NCBI GenBank assembly: GCA_032068765.1 | Contig: DAMBHY010000017.1 | Span: forward strand, 1-46,524 | Direction: 5' to 3' | Origin: DAMBHY01 sp032068765 | GTDB lineage: Bacteria; Bacteroidota; Bacteroidia; Bacteroidales; Dysgonomonadaceae | Length of the DNA stretch: 46,524 bases | Part shown: piece after piece, positions 17,701 through 27,300 of the stretch | How the letters are laid out: every line of letters starts with the position of its first letter | How positions within the stretch are numbered: position 1 is the stretch's first letter | The notes under the pieces: model-generated | What the model saw: only the letters and a program-made list of their open reading frames with translations | What the model was told of the DNA's origin: nothing | Database searches by the model: none | Translations under genes and position numbers: made by a program

Positions 17701-18126
17701 TTACTTGTTTGTTGAAGGTTGTCGACAATACCTCTTGAAACTCTTCATTACCTGTTTCCAGAAATTTAGGGTTGTCAAATCGAACTTTTCGGTTTTTTCA
17801 ATAACCTGAATAATTATCGTTCCTTTTATACTTTCGTTGAATTCCAAACTAAAATTATACATATCCATTACTGTAAAAGAAAGGAACTTATTAGGAATAA
17901 TTTCTTTATATACACCTTTAAAGTCAATGGAACAATCTCCATCCTTTTTTTCAATAAAAAAACGGAAATTTCCTCCCGGAAATAACTCGGCAGAGGCCTC
18001 TTTTAATTCCCAGCCGTTGACCATAAAACACCAGTTTTTTATGTGCTCTATTTCTGTGTAATATTTCCAGGTATCTTCTATCGAGGTATGCACATCTACG
18101 AAAACTGTTTCTACATTATTAGCCAT
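17701..18126 (-). CDS. SRPBCC (AHSA1-like) domain protein
   Basis: A small START/Bet v1-like protein of about 141 residues from the chosen ATG at 18126 (MANNVETVFVDVHTS). An in-frame ATG nine codons earlier (18153) is possible but adds an atypical extension. Family features: TSIEDTWKYYTEIEHIKNW, GWELKEASAELFPGGNFRFF, FKGVYKEIIPNKFLSFTV and a C-terminal amphipathic helix (FWKQVMKSFKRYC). Such domains bind hydrophobic ligands in a deep cavity; the ligand is unknown. It is a single gene between two rightward units. Confidence 0.82.
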   Translation of the reverse strand: MANNVETVFVDVHTSIEDTWKYYTEIEHIKNWCFMVNGWELKEASAELFPGGNFRFFIEKKDGDCSIDFKGVYKEIIPNKFLSFTVMDMYNFSLEFNESIKGTIIIQVIEKTEKFDLTTLNFWKQVMKSFKRYCRQPSTNK

Positions 18127-18244
18127 ATAACTAAATTTCACAAGCCCCTTCAACTAGAATCAAGACCTTACATTATAATTGATATTTAAAACAATATCTT
18201 AACGAATTGTGTTGCTTATTGTTCATTATTCGCTTTCAATATTG

Positions 18245-18252
18245 TACATTTG
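18245..18252 (+). promoter_or_regulatory. -7 element for the polysaccharide deacetylase gene
   Basis: TACATTTG matches TAnnTTTG and lies 14 nt before the ATG at 18267. It also supports that ATG over an upstream in-frame one at 18207, which would precede the promoter. Confidence 0.55.
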
Positions 18253-18266
18253 TAAAAAAAACAAAG

Positions 18267-19091
18267 ATGAAAAAATATGCTTTCCTAATTGTTGCAGCAT
18301 CTATGATCCTTTTGGGTTGCAACACTAAAACTTCCAACAAAACAGCGGTAACTGATAAAGATTCTGTTCAAACTGAATCTGCAATTGATACTGCAAATGC
18401 GAAAAAGAATACAGCCTCTGAGATTCTTGCTAAAAAACAAATTCCAATCTTATGCTATCATCGTATAGCTGACGGAAGGACCGACGACTATTCTGTTTCG
18501 GAAGCTACTTTTGAATCTCATATGAAGATTTTACAAGATAGTGGCTATCATAGCGTCTTGCCCGATCAATTGTATGATTATTTGGTTTATAACAAAACTC
18601 TTCCTGAAAAACCTTTTATGATTACTTTTGACGATTCACGTATAGAACACATTGAAAAAGCTGCGCCAATCATGGAAAAACATGGTTTCAGAGGTGCATT
18701 TTTCATCATGACCATTACATATAATAAGAAAAACTATATGACTACCGACCAAATTGCAGAACTTGCAAAACGTGGTCACACAGTAGGTTTGCACAGTTGG
18801 GATCACACCATGTCATCCAAATATAAGGATTCTGTAGATTGGAAAAAACAAGTAATCGAACCGAAAGCAAAATTGGAAGGATTTATAGGTCAACCTGTTA
18901 AATACTGGGCTTATCCTTATGGTGTTTACAATCACGAAGCAGCAAAAGGAATGGATAAATATTTCAAAATTTCTTTCATCTTGTCTGGCAAACGTGATTC
19001 CGTTTATCCTCTACAGACAGTTCGCCGTATGATTATACCGACAATTAAACCCGAAAGATTGTTGAAATCAATGCAGGAAAGTTTCAAATAA
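18267..19091 (+). CDS. polysaccharide deacetylase family lipoprotein
   Basis: A 274-residue NodB-homology (CE4) protein. A lipoprotein signal peptide ends at LLGC (Cys18), followed by a Ser/Thr/Lys-rich linker to about residue 55. The catalytic domain has ILCYHRI, motif 1 TFDDS (120-124; TFDDG is usual, but the catalytic and metal Asp are present), motif 2 HSWDH (176-180, two zinc His) and motif 3 WAYPYG. It probably removes acetyl groups from a cell-surface glycan in the periplasm or at the cell surface. A start at 18207 would put 20 odd residues before the signal peptide and overlap the promoter, so 18267 is preferred. Confidence 0.92.
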   Translation: MKKYAFLIVAASMILLGCNTKTSNKTAVTDKDSVQTESAIDTANAKKNTASEILAKKQIPILCYHRIADGRTDDYSVSEATFESHMKILQDSGYHSVLPDQLYDYLVYNKTLPEKPFMITFDDSRIEHIEKAAPIMEKHGFRGAFFIMTITYNKKNYMTTDQIAELAKRGHTVGLHSWDHTMSSKYKDSVDWKKQVIEPKAKLEGFIGQPVKYWAYPYGVYNHEAAKGMDKYFKISFILSGKRDSVYPLQTVRRMIIPTIKPERLLKSMQESFK

Positions 19092-19117
19092 GATAATATA
19101 CTTACCAGTATAAATTG

Positions 19118-19149
19118 AAAAAGATGTCTGAATGCAGACATCTTTTTTT
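19118..19149. terminator. bidirectional terminator
   Basis: A 13-bp perfect stem AAAAAGATGTCTG / CAGACATCTTTTT with an AATG loop and a T-tract. It lies between the convergent deacetylase and epimerase genes. Confidence 0.85.
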
Positions 19150-19170
19150 GTATAAATTAAGCTTCTAAGA

Positions 19171-20109
19171 TTATTTCTTCTCTTTGGGTTTTTCTTCCTT
19201 TTTTAATTCTTCTTCGATAGCTTTTTCTGAATTAGGATAGGTGAATTTGAACCCTGCATCCTTAATTTTTTCTGATGAAACTCGGCTGCCCTTTAAAATA
19301 ATTTCTGCAGCTTCACCCATCATCAATCGTAGAATAAATTCCGGCACTTTAGGAAAAAAGAAGGGCTTTTTCATAACTTTGGCAATGTTACGCATAAACC
19401 CTGCATTAGTGATATGTTCCGGCGCAACAGCATTATAAACGCCCTGCATGGAGATATCTTCTATTGCTTTGATATACATGTCGCATAGGTCATCAATATG
19501 AATCCAGCTAAAATACTGGTTACCTTTCCCTAATGGCGAACCCGCCCAGAAACGCACGGCGTTTACCATTTTCTGAAACCCTTCGTTTTTTTTAGACACA
19601 ACAAATCCAGAGCGCAATGATACAGAACGTACGCCCATTTCGTCGGTAAAGTGCTTTGCGGCATCCTCCCATTTGCGGCATGTACGGCTTAAAAAATCAT
19701 TTTCCTGAGGAGAATCTTCCTCTGTAAATAATTTGTCAGAAGTTATCGTTCCATAATATCCTATTGCGGAAGCTGAAATAAAGGCTTCGGGCTTTTTATT
19801 TATTTCTTTAAATTTGTCAAATAATAATTGGGCAGTCTTAACACGACTTTCCTCAATCCGTTGTTTCTTAGGACGGGTCCATGAGCCTTCAGCCAGATTG
19901 GACCCAGATAGATGAACGACGATGTCGGCTTTCTTTATAGCTTCTTCCTCAATTTCGCCTTTGCGATAATCCCATTTGTATCGGGGAATAGCTGCTTTTA
20001 CGTATCGTTCGCGGCTAAGCCAAATAACGGAGTATCCTTTTTCAATTAATTTATCTGAAAGTCGGCGTCCTACCAAACCAGAACCGCCGGTTATAAGTAT
20101 AGTCTTCAT
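19171..20109 (-). CDS. TIGR01777-family NAD(P)-dependent epimerase-like protein
   Basis: A 312-residue extended-SDR protein (SDR39U1 type). The N-terminal Rossmann motif is GGSGLVGRRL (about 8-17), with VVHLSGSNLAEG, ISASAIGYYG (active-site Tyr region), SLRSGFV and WIHIDDLCDMY. The C-terminal DUF1731-like tail (KVPEFILRLMMGEAAEIILKGSRV) is diagnostic of this family. A Lys/Glu-rich tail ends the protein. The reaction is unknown. The gene is single and leftward, upstream of a divergent region with no clear -7 element. Confidence 0.9.
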   Translation of the reverse strand: MKTILITGGSGLVGRRLSDKLIEKGYSVIWLSRERYVKAAIPRYKWDYRKGEIEEEAIKKADIVVHLSGSNLAEGSWTRPKKQRIEESRVKTAQLLFDKFKEINKKPEAFISASAIGYYGTITSDKLFTEEDSPQENDFLSRTCRKWEDAAKHFTDEMGVRSVSLRSGFVVSKKNEGFQKMVNAVRFWAGSPLGKGNQYFSWIHIDDLCDMYIKAIEDISMQGVYNAVAPEHITNAGFMRNIAKVMKKPFFFPKVPEFILRLMMGEAAEIILKGSRVSSEKIKDAGFKFTYPNSEKAIEEELKKEEKPKEKK

Positions 20110-20201
20110 AAAATATCAAGTGTTATAGATATATAAACATAGAAGGCAACGAATAAGTTTCGCGCCTCCAAATAGTAAAAATGGTATGTAAAAAATATGG
20201 A

Positions 20202-20972
20202 TTATTCTCTACTGCCTAATGCAATCATCACGTAATACATAAGTGTTGCTAATGAACTTAGTGCTGCAACAACATAAGTGTAACCCGCCCATCGCAAAGC
20301 ATCCACAGCCTGATTGTGATTGCTTACATCTGTTATTCCTGCAAAGCTTAACCATTGTAATGCTCTGTTTGTAGCATTCTTTTCTACCGGTAAAGTGATG
20401 AAGCTGAAAATCGTTGTCAAGGCAAACATTCCTATTCCTATCCATAACAGCATTGGGAAAGTTTGAATCATGATGATACCTAACAGAATTACCCACATAA
20501 CCCATTTAGATGTAGAAGAAATTATTGGGACTAATGCTGAACGCATTTTCAATGGTGCATAACCAACAGCATGTTGCAAAGCATGACCGGTTTCGTGAGC
20601 TGCCACTGCTGCCGCAGCCACACTATTACTAGCATAAACTGGTTCACTTAAATTAATTGTCTTATTCAAAGGATTATAATGGTCGGTAAGTTGTCCTCTG
20701 ACAGATAAAACCTGAACATCATAGATGCCGTTATCCCGCAACATTTTTTCTGCAACTTCCTTACCTGTCATGCCATTTCGTAAAGGTATCCTGGAATATT
20801 TAGCAAAACGATTTTGCAAACGCATTTGCACCAGCCATCCAGCCAATGCAATAATACCAAATAGTATCCAGATAACTGCAGTACTCCCGTTGTAACCCGA
20901 AGAATAATTGTTGTATCCATTCGTATATTGGATAAGATTTAGAGGCAAATCTATAATTTGTAATACATTCAT
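20202..20972 (-). CDS. membrane zinc metallopeptidase (YugP-like)
   Basis: A 256-residue integral membrane protein of the Zn_peptidase_2 family. The zinc motif HETGH (in VAAHETGHALQHA) lies near residue 131. One transmembrane helix precedes it (AVIWILFGIIALAGWLV), and two or three follow. The typical family segment GMTGKEVAEKMLRDNGI is at about 68-84. The Asn/Tyr/Gly-rich N-terminus is unlike Bacillus YugP. The substrate is unknown. It is divergent from the M28 peptidase gene across a symmetrical promoter region. Confidence 0.9.
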   Translation of the reverse strand: MNVLQIIDLPLNLIQYTNGYNNYSSGYNGSTAVIWILFGIIALAGWLVQMRLQNRFAKYSRIPLRNGMTGKEVAEKMLRDNGIYDVQVLSVRGQLTDHYNPLNKTINLSEPVYASNSVAAAAVAAHETGHALQHAVGYAPLKMRSALVPIISSTSKWVMWVILLGIIMIQTFPMLLWIGIGMFALTTIFSFITLPVEKNATNRALQWLSFAGITDVSNHNQAVDALRWAGYTYVVAALSSLATLMYYVMIALGSRE

Positions 20973-21054
20973 ATTGTGTGAAATTTTTATATATAATAAT
21001 TAATAAACAATGGAAATCTACAAAAGTTTTTTTATGCATTTTGTTATTTAAATT

Positions 21055-21062
21055 CAAAGGTA
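21055..21062 (-). promoter_or_regulatory. -7 element for the zinc metallopeptidase gene
   Basis: Reads TACCTTTG on the minus strand (TAnnTTTG). The leader would be about 75 nt. It is 14 bp from an identical element facing the other way. Confidence 0.5.
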
Positions 21063-21076
21063 TAAAATAATTATTT

Positions 21077-21084
21077 TACCTTTG
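21077..21084 (+). promoter_or_regulatory. -7 element for the M28 peptidase gene
   Basis: TACCTTTG on the plus strand, 51 nt before the ATG at 21136. With its mirror copy at 21055-21062 it forms an inverted repeat. Confidence 0.5.
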
Positions 21085-21135
21085 TAAGGTTTTAAAACAA
21101 CATCTTATTTTTTGTAATTACATCTTTATACTTTA

Positions 21136-22701
21136 ATGAAAAAATTTACTACCTCCCTCACTTTATGGGGTTTACTATTTATTTCCACCTCTGTTTTTGC
21201 TCAAAAAAAATCAAATTCTTCTCTATCATTCGACAATAAAGATTTGAAAACATATATGGAGTATCTAGCTTCTGATGCGATGCGGGGACGATCGACTCCA
21301 AGTCTTGAGTTGAATGAAGCGGCTGAGTATATCGCAAAAGAATTTAGAAAATTTGGGTTGAAACCGGTAAATGACAGCTATTTCCAGACTGTAGATTTTT
21401 GCGCATCCGACCTCAATGTTTCAAAATGTAAATTTGCTATTACAAAAAATGGTCAAACTGAGAATTTCGAAATTAAAACTAATTATACACCTACTTTTGA
21501 AACAGGCAATGGAGACGTAACATCTCAGATAGTTTTTGCAGGATATGGAATTACATCTCCCGAATACAATTACGATGATTATGCTGGTATCGATGTAAAA
21601 GGAAAAATAGTTTTTATACTCAAGCACGAGCCTAGAGAAAATGAAGATTGCAAAGAGTTCGATGGTAAGAAATTATCAGAATATAGCTTGTTGGAATACA
21701 AGGTGAAAAATGCCCAAAAACATGGTGCGGCAGGAGTTATTTTGGCAACAGATCCCCTTAATCATTTAGCTATCACGGCACAAGGATTTATTTGGAAAAG
21801 TTTATACTTCCCAAAATCACCTCAAAAAATCTTCAAAATATGCAATATGACTAATACCGAAAAACAAATTCCAGTAGTTGTAGTAAATGACAAGGTGGTA
21901 AGCTCATTATTCGGTAGTGTGGATTCGCTGAAAAGTATACAGCAACAAATTGATAAAGAGTTAAAACCAAATTCATTTGTTTTAAATGATATTGTTTCGG
22001 TAAAGTTAAGTGTATCAGTTGATAAGGAACACTTCCCGTCGTCAAATGTAATAGGTATTATTGAGGGAAAACACCCTCAACTTAAGAATGAATATATTGT
22101 GGTGGGAGCTCACTACGACCATATTGGCGTTACTACACATCCTGAAAATAACGATTCAATCATGAATGGAGCTGATGACAATGCATCAGGAACTGTAGGC
22201 GTGATGGCACTGGCGAAAGCTTTCTCACAATCCAATGTAAAACCAGACAGAAGTATATTGTTTATATTATTTACAGGTGAAGAAAAAGGATTGTTGGGCT
22301 CTGAATATTATGCTGCAAACCCTATATTCCCCTTAGATAAAACGGTTGCGATGATAAATCTAGACATGATAGGAAGAAATGATGGAAATGATGTGTATGT
22401 GGAAGGTATAAAACAAAATCCTGAGTTATCTAAAATTGCAGTTAATTTAATTTCTAAAGCGGGACTTAAACAAGCATTTATGGATAGAGACATGTATATG
22501 CAAAGCGACCATTATTCATTTTATAAAAATGGAGTGTCAGCTATAGGATTCACGTCCGGACTTCATCCTGATTATCATCAGGTGGGGGATAATCCTGACA
22601 AGATTAATTATGATAAATTGCTCAAAATAATACAATTGTCATATTACACTATTGAACAAATTGCCAATCAAGAAATATATTTCGATATAAAGAAAAAATA
22701 A
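21136..22701 (+). CDS. secreted M28-family zinc aminopeptidase
   Basis: A 521-residue exported peptidase. The Sec signal peptide ends at VFAQ (about residue 23). A PA-like insert (GKIVFILKHEP, KNAQKHGAAGVILATD) precedes the M28 catalytic domain. Co-catalytic zinc motifs are seen in order: GAHYDHIG (His), GADDNASG (bridging Asp), FTGEEKGLLGS (catalytic Glu-Glu), NLDMIGR (Asp) and a late His in GLHPDYHQVGD. It releases N-terminal residues from peptides outside the inner membrane. It is 35 nt upstream of a secreted hypothetical and probably co-transcribed with it. Confidence 0.94.
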   Translation: MKKFTTSLTLWGLLFISTSVFAQKKSNSSLSFDNKDLKTYMEYLASDAMRGRSTPSLELNEAAEYIAKEFRKFGLKPVNDSYFQTVDFCASDLNVSKCKFAITKNGQTENFEIKTNYTPTFETGNGDVTSQIVFAGYGITSPEYNYDDYAGIDVKGKIVFILKHEPRENEDCKEFDGKKLSEYSLLEYKVKNAQKHGAAGVILATDPLNHLAITAQGFIWKSLYFPKSPQKIFKICNMTNTEKQIPVVVVNDKVVSSLFGSVDSLKSIQQQIDKELKPNSFVLNDIVSVKLSVSVDKEHFPSSNVIGIIEGKHPQLKNEYIVVGAHYDHIGVTTHPENNDSIMNGADDNASGTVGVMALAKAFSQSNVKPDRSILFILFTGEEKGLLGSEYYAANPIFPLDKTVAMINLDMIGRNDGNDVYVEGIKQNPELSKIAVNLISKAGLKQAFMDRDMYMQSDHYSFYKNGVSAIGFTSGLHPDYHQVGDNPDKINYDKLLKIIQLSYYTIEQIANQEIYFDIKKK

Positions 22702-22736
22702 ACATTTCATATTTATCAAATTAAAAACACATTACA

Positions 22737-23573
22737 ATGAAAAAAAAATTGACACTGTTGGCTTTATCGTTTGCATTCTTGGCCAGTGCACAACAAGCTA
22801 ATATATGCTTCAAACCTGTTGCAAACAAAAAGTATAATCTTAGTTTTGTGAGCAATATGGATATTGTACAATCTATGGGCGGCATGGAAGTGAAGGTAAC
22901 AGCCAACTCTGAAGGTAACGCTGGTATGCTGATTGAGAAAGTTGATCCTAATGGTGATGTTACTATATTAACGGAATGGAAAGATATAAAAATCACATCG
23001 TCAGCAATGGGAAAAGACACCATGATGAACTACAAAAACATGAATCTGAAAATACGTACTACATATAACAATGTAGGCAAAATGCTGAAGTCAGAACAAA
23101 TAGATACAGCTAAAGTTGCAGGTTTTGAAATCGCAGACCAGATGATGAAAGGTTTGAAATTTCCGTACTATACCTGTAAGAATGTGAAAGTTAATGACTC
23201 ATGGACTACAGAAAACAATGAATCCATGGCTCCAGGTTCTTCCGGAAATCCTTTTGAGATGAATATTAAAGTAACAGAAAATATTACATATCTCGGAACA
23301 GAAAACAAAAATGGTATAGCTTACAACAAGTTGAAAGTAGGCGGACCGATGAAAATAGACGGAAAAGGTTCCCAAATGGGAATGGATATGAGCATTGACG
23401 GAACAGGAGTTACTGACGGATATGTATTATTAGATACAAAAACAGGATTTCCTTCTTACATAGAATCAAAAATGGGTATGGATATGAATATCGCAGTATC
23501 AGGAGCACAGGCAATGGCTATACCGATGACTCAAAATGGCACCAATATTTATACATTTACAGAAGTCAAATAA
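22737..23573 (+). CDS. secreted hypothetical protein (DUF6263-like)
   Basis: A 278-residue protein with a signal peptide (MKKKLTLLALSFAFLASAQ). The mature part is all-beta in character, rich in Met, Gly, Lys and Thr. It has repeated phrases: SNMDIVQSMGGMEVKV, DPNGDVTILTEWKDIKI and KLKVGGPMKIDGKGSQMGMDM. The pattern of a strand-rich lipid- or glycan-facing domain with a late TGVTDGYVLLDTKTGFPSYIES resembles DUF6263-type Bacteroidetes proteins, but I recall this only loosely. No catalytic motif is seen. It follows the M28 peptidase by 35 nt and ends before a strong terminator. Confidence 0.8.
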   Translation: MKKKLTLLALSFAFLASAQQANICFKPVANKKYNLSFVSNMDIVQSMGGMEVKVTANSEGNAGMLIEKVDPNGDVTILTEWKDIKITSSAMGKDTMMNYKNMNLKIRTTYNNVGKMLKSEQIDTAKVAGFEIADQMMKGLKFPYYTCKNVKVNDSWTTENNESMAPGSSGNPFEMNIKVTENITYLGTENKNGIAYNKLKVGGPMKIDGKGSQMGMDMSIDGTGVTDGYVLLDTKTGFPSYIESKMGMDMNIAVSGAQAMAIPMTQNGTNIYTFTEVK

Positions 23574-23601
23574 TTCTATTTTAGAATACAAAAAATAATA
23601 A

Positions 23602-23639
23602 AAAAGCAGCATCTGCCCCAAAGGGACGATGCTGCTTTT
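23602..23639 (+). terminator. intrinsic terminator after the hypothetical gene
   Basis: A 12-bp perfect stem AAAAGCAGCATC / GATGCTGCTTTT with a 14-nt loop. T-rich on both strands. Confidence 0.8.
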
Positions 23640-24070
23640 GATTTGTATCTCTTTGTATTATGTTCGTTGTAAGTCCGATGCATAGCCGTGGTAAATTAGT
23701 AAGGCGAAAATTTACTTCAATTTCACAAAGGATTTGTAACGGACTTAATTCGAAGAAAATACTTATTTGATGACACCTATTGCAATGGAAATGCATGTGA
23801 GAGGTGTATTTTGAGAGGATGAAAGCGGATATTTTGTGCAACTGTTATGAAACGAAATTTTGTGTATTACATTACATTCTTCTAACGTTTTCAATGTACG
23901 ATATATGGTAATTCTTTCATAAATATTTCGTATTTTACTCTTTATGTCATTTTCTGACACAACATGTGAAGAGTCCAACAAAACGTTTAAGAGCATTTTC
24001 CTGCATCCAGTAGATTTTAAATCATGCTGACTGAGTATTTCTTCTGAATTTATTTGCGATGATATTATAA
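23640..24070 (-). pseudogene. decayed Fur-family transcriptional regulator
   Basis: Reading leftward, one frame gives EEILSQHDLKSTGCRKMLLN then ENDIKSKIRNIYERITIYRT and LKTLEECNVIHKISFHNS. These are the winged-helix half of a Fur/PerR/Zur-type repressor. Near 23811-23830 the frame shifts by one base and continues as HMHFHCNRCHQISIFF, the metal-binding dimerisation half with a CxxC pair. A second shift near 23688 gives NLP-HGYASDLQRT followed by a stop. The final CxxC of the family is not found, and no ATG/GTG/TTG opens the N-terminal frame. Multiple lesions argue for true decay rather than one sequencing error. Confidence 0.75.
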
Positions 24071-24347
24071 ATGAAACAATGTTGCAAATTAGTGTTTATT
24101 GTTTTATATATTTCATAACTAAGAAAAATTAACAGTATCATTTTATAGTAAAAATACTAAACTAACAATTCAAAATTTGGTTAATTGGTAGTAATAATAG
24201 GCATTTGTGTTACTTTTTTTTGTAATATTGCACAAGCAATTCACATCTACAAATTGAAATATAATCTTTAGCTATATCAAAAAAGTATTAAAAATATTTA
24301 GCTTTATAATTCTTGGCATTATTATTCTTAATGTCATTCTAGTTATT
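24071..24347 (+). other. upstream region and in-frame N-terminal extension of tamB
   Basis: The tamB frame stays open upstream to 24258, just after a TGA at 24255-24257. From ATC at 24276 it encodes IKKVLKIFSFIILG, then IIILNVILVILFTIPSIQ, the Lys-rich start and membrane anchor expected for TamB. No ATG, GTG or TTG occurs in frame before the TTG at 24348. A weak promoter may be TTTG (24204-24207) with the near-consensus TAATATTG (24223-24230). Confidence 0.65.
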
Positions 24348-27300
24348 TTGTTCACTATCCCAAGCATTCAGACAAAGGTTGCGCAGTTTGCTGTAAGTAA
24401 ACTTAAACCAAAGTTGCAAACCGAGATGTCCATTAAGTCTGTGCGTATTAAGTTTTTCAACAAAGTAGCTTTGGGCGGCGTGTATATAGAAGATCAAAAG
24501 AAAGATACTCTTCTTTACGCTAATGAAATAACGGTTGCAGCCAATTTTCTAGATGCTCTTAATAATAAGCTGGATTTTCGATCTATAGAAATAAAAGATT
24601 TTGTAGCGAACATAGACAGGAAAGACAAAAAATCTCCTCATAACTTTCAATTTGTAATAGATGCATTTTCGCCAAAGAAGAAAAAACCCAAAGATCCTAA
24701 TAAAACACCTTTCGGGTTGACATTCGATGATGTCAGACTGACCAATGGTACTGTTAAATATCTGGTACTTTCATCACCCGAAACCCCGGGTATGTTTAAT
24801 CCTGACAGACTTTTCTTTAGAAATTTGAGTTTACGCGCATCAGCTGGTTCAATTGATCCGATTAAGCTAGATGCAAAAATTCATAAGATGGATTTTTGGG
24901 AACATGCGGGTATTAAAGTTGAAAATTTAGTTGGATTTATTCGTTCAGAAAATAAAAAGTTGATGAGTAATCGCATTGGTCTTACGCTCAACAATTCCGA
25001 TTTGAGAGTAACTTCTGCGGTTTATAATCTAAAAACTAAAGAATTTTCCTTACGTGCTAAGAGTGAGAGGATTGAACCTAAAGATGCAGCTATTTTCTCG
25101 AATCGTTTTATGCATCTCACCAAGCCTTTTCAGTTTGAAGCTGATTTTCTTGGAAAATTACCTTATCTGGATGTGAAGAATTTGAAAGCTTTTTATGGTG
25201 ACGGTACGTATATTGAGATAGTTGGATTGATGTCCGATTTGAAACGCTATGCCGATTCAGACCTTAACATTGACATTAAACGACTGCGCACAAATCCTGA
25301 TGATTTGCAATCTCTTATACGTATCGGCTCGAAAGATTATCAGTTGACTAAGCAGTTGAGAGCTTTGGGAAATATAGACTTGAGTTTGAGCGTCAGGGGT
25401 AAGTTCAGCAGATTTGTATACAAAGGAAACATTAAAACTCAACAAGGTAGTTTGCAGCTGAATGGTAAAGGAAGTGCCGACAAAGAATTCCAAAATTATA
25501 CTTTTGAAGGACCTGTAAAAACTCAAAACCTTAGATTGAAGCGGATTCTTGGTCCAAAATCAAACGTTGATATTGATGATGCGACACTTTCTATTGTTGC
25601 TAAAGTTGTAAAAAGAAAAGGAAGACCTTTTGAATTTAGCGGAAGAGGTAATGTCGCTTCTGTTATGTACAAAGGTGCGCATTATCGGAATATATCATTT
25701 AATGGCTCTTATTCACAATCGAATATTCGAGGTTTTGTGGCAATGAATGATGGCGTGAACAATTTTAATTTGAATGCTAATATTCGTTTAAAAAATAATT
25801 TGGATATTGATGTCAAAGGTAATATTCATAAGCTGTATTTAAAGCCTTTCCTCATGCGTCCGAATTGGGAAAATCCCTATTTAACAACACGTATTGATGC
25901 ACATCTTAGCGGTAAAAATATTGATAACATTCTAGGCAAAATAGTGATGGACAGCACTCAGATTGTAGATAAAAATTTTATCTACAATCCCGGTCCAATT
26001 CAAATTGAAGCACTGCGTGATTCGGTCGGTGAAAATAGGATTGAACTTATGTCTTCTTTCATGGAAGCAACAATTGCGGGCAACTATCACTTTGCGACTA
26101 TAGGTAAAGAAGTAACACAATTGTTAGACCAACATTTGCCAACCTTGATTAACTCTTCCGGAAAAGTAAGAGGATTAAATCCCCAAAATCAATTCACTTT
26201 CGGTATTCTATTGAAAAATACAGAAGATTTTTCTTACGCCTTCGCATTACCATTTTATAATATAGAACCTGGACGTATAAACGGGAATGCCAATTTAGCA
26301 AATTCAGAGGTTACGGTTGACGCATATTTGAAGAGGCTGATGTATGGAAATAATGATATCCGAGAATCAAAAATCAATCTTTTTGCAAATCAGGATACGG
26401 GTATAAAATTAAATGTGAATACATACCTGGTTCAAAACAATGGATATGTAAATGCGCATCTTAATTCTTTGGCTTATGCAGATTCTATTTCAAACTCATT
26501 AACTTATGATGTGTCAAATAGTAGTGTTTCTTCTAGTGGAGAAATTCTTGCAAATCTGGATTTTCTGAGATCTAGTAACAATTCATTAGAAACAGATATC
26601 AATTTATACACTTCCAACGCGAAGTTAAACCAAAAAGATATTTTGATACAGCCTTCTCAAATCCGTTTGTTAAAAGGTAGAATAGAGGTAAATAAATTTG
26701 GCATCAGGCATGGTGATATGTTATTGCTGGGAATTGACGGAACAGCGTCCCAAAATATTAATGACGAATTGCACGTATATTTCAATGATACAGAACTTGA
26801 ACCAATTCTAACGGCTTTAAATATTAATAATATAAATGGAATAGTAAACGGCGATTTGATTGTTCAACGTGCCTTAAAAGATCCGCTTATTCATACAAAT
26901 AATCTTCAGGTAGATAGAGTCCAAATATATAAGGATACCATCGGGACTTTGTTTGTAAATGGTGATATGGCCGCAAATTATTCTGGTCTAAATCTGGATT
27001 CTTATTTGATAAAAGACGGTAAGAAATATCTCAGCATTAATGGATTTGTGCCAACTTCTAAAGAATCGGAAGCAATGAATGTTGATATTTTGATGGAAGA
27101 TTTACCATTAAAATGGGTTCAACCATTTGCGGAATCTACTTTCTCTAAAATGGATGGAACAATCAATTCCAAAATCAAAGCAACAGGAAATACAAAATCG
27201 CCCATTACTGAGGGTTGGCTTGGAATAGACAATGGTTTAATGCAGGTTGCCTATACAAATGTTAGTTATACAATTACAGATACAATTCAGATAAATCGTG

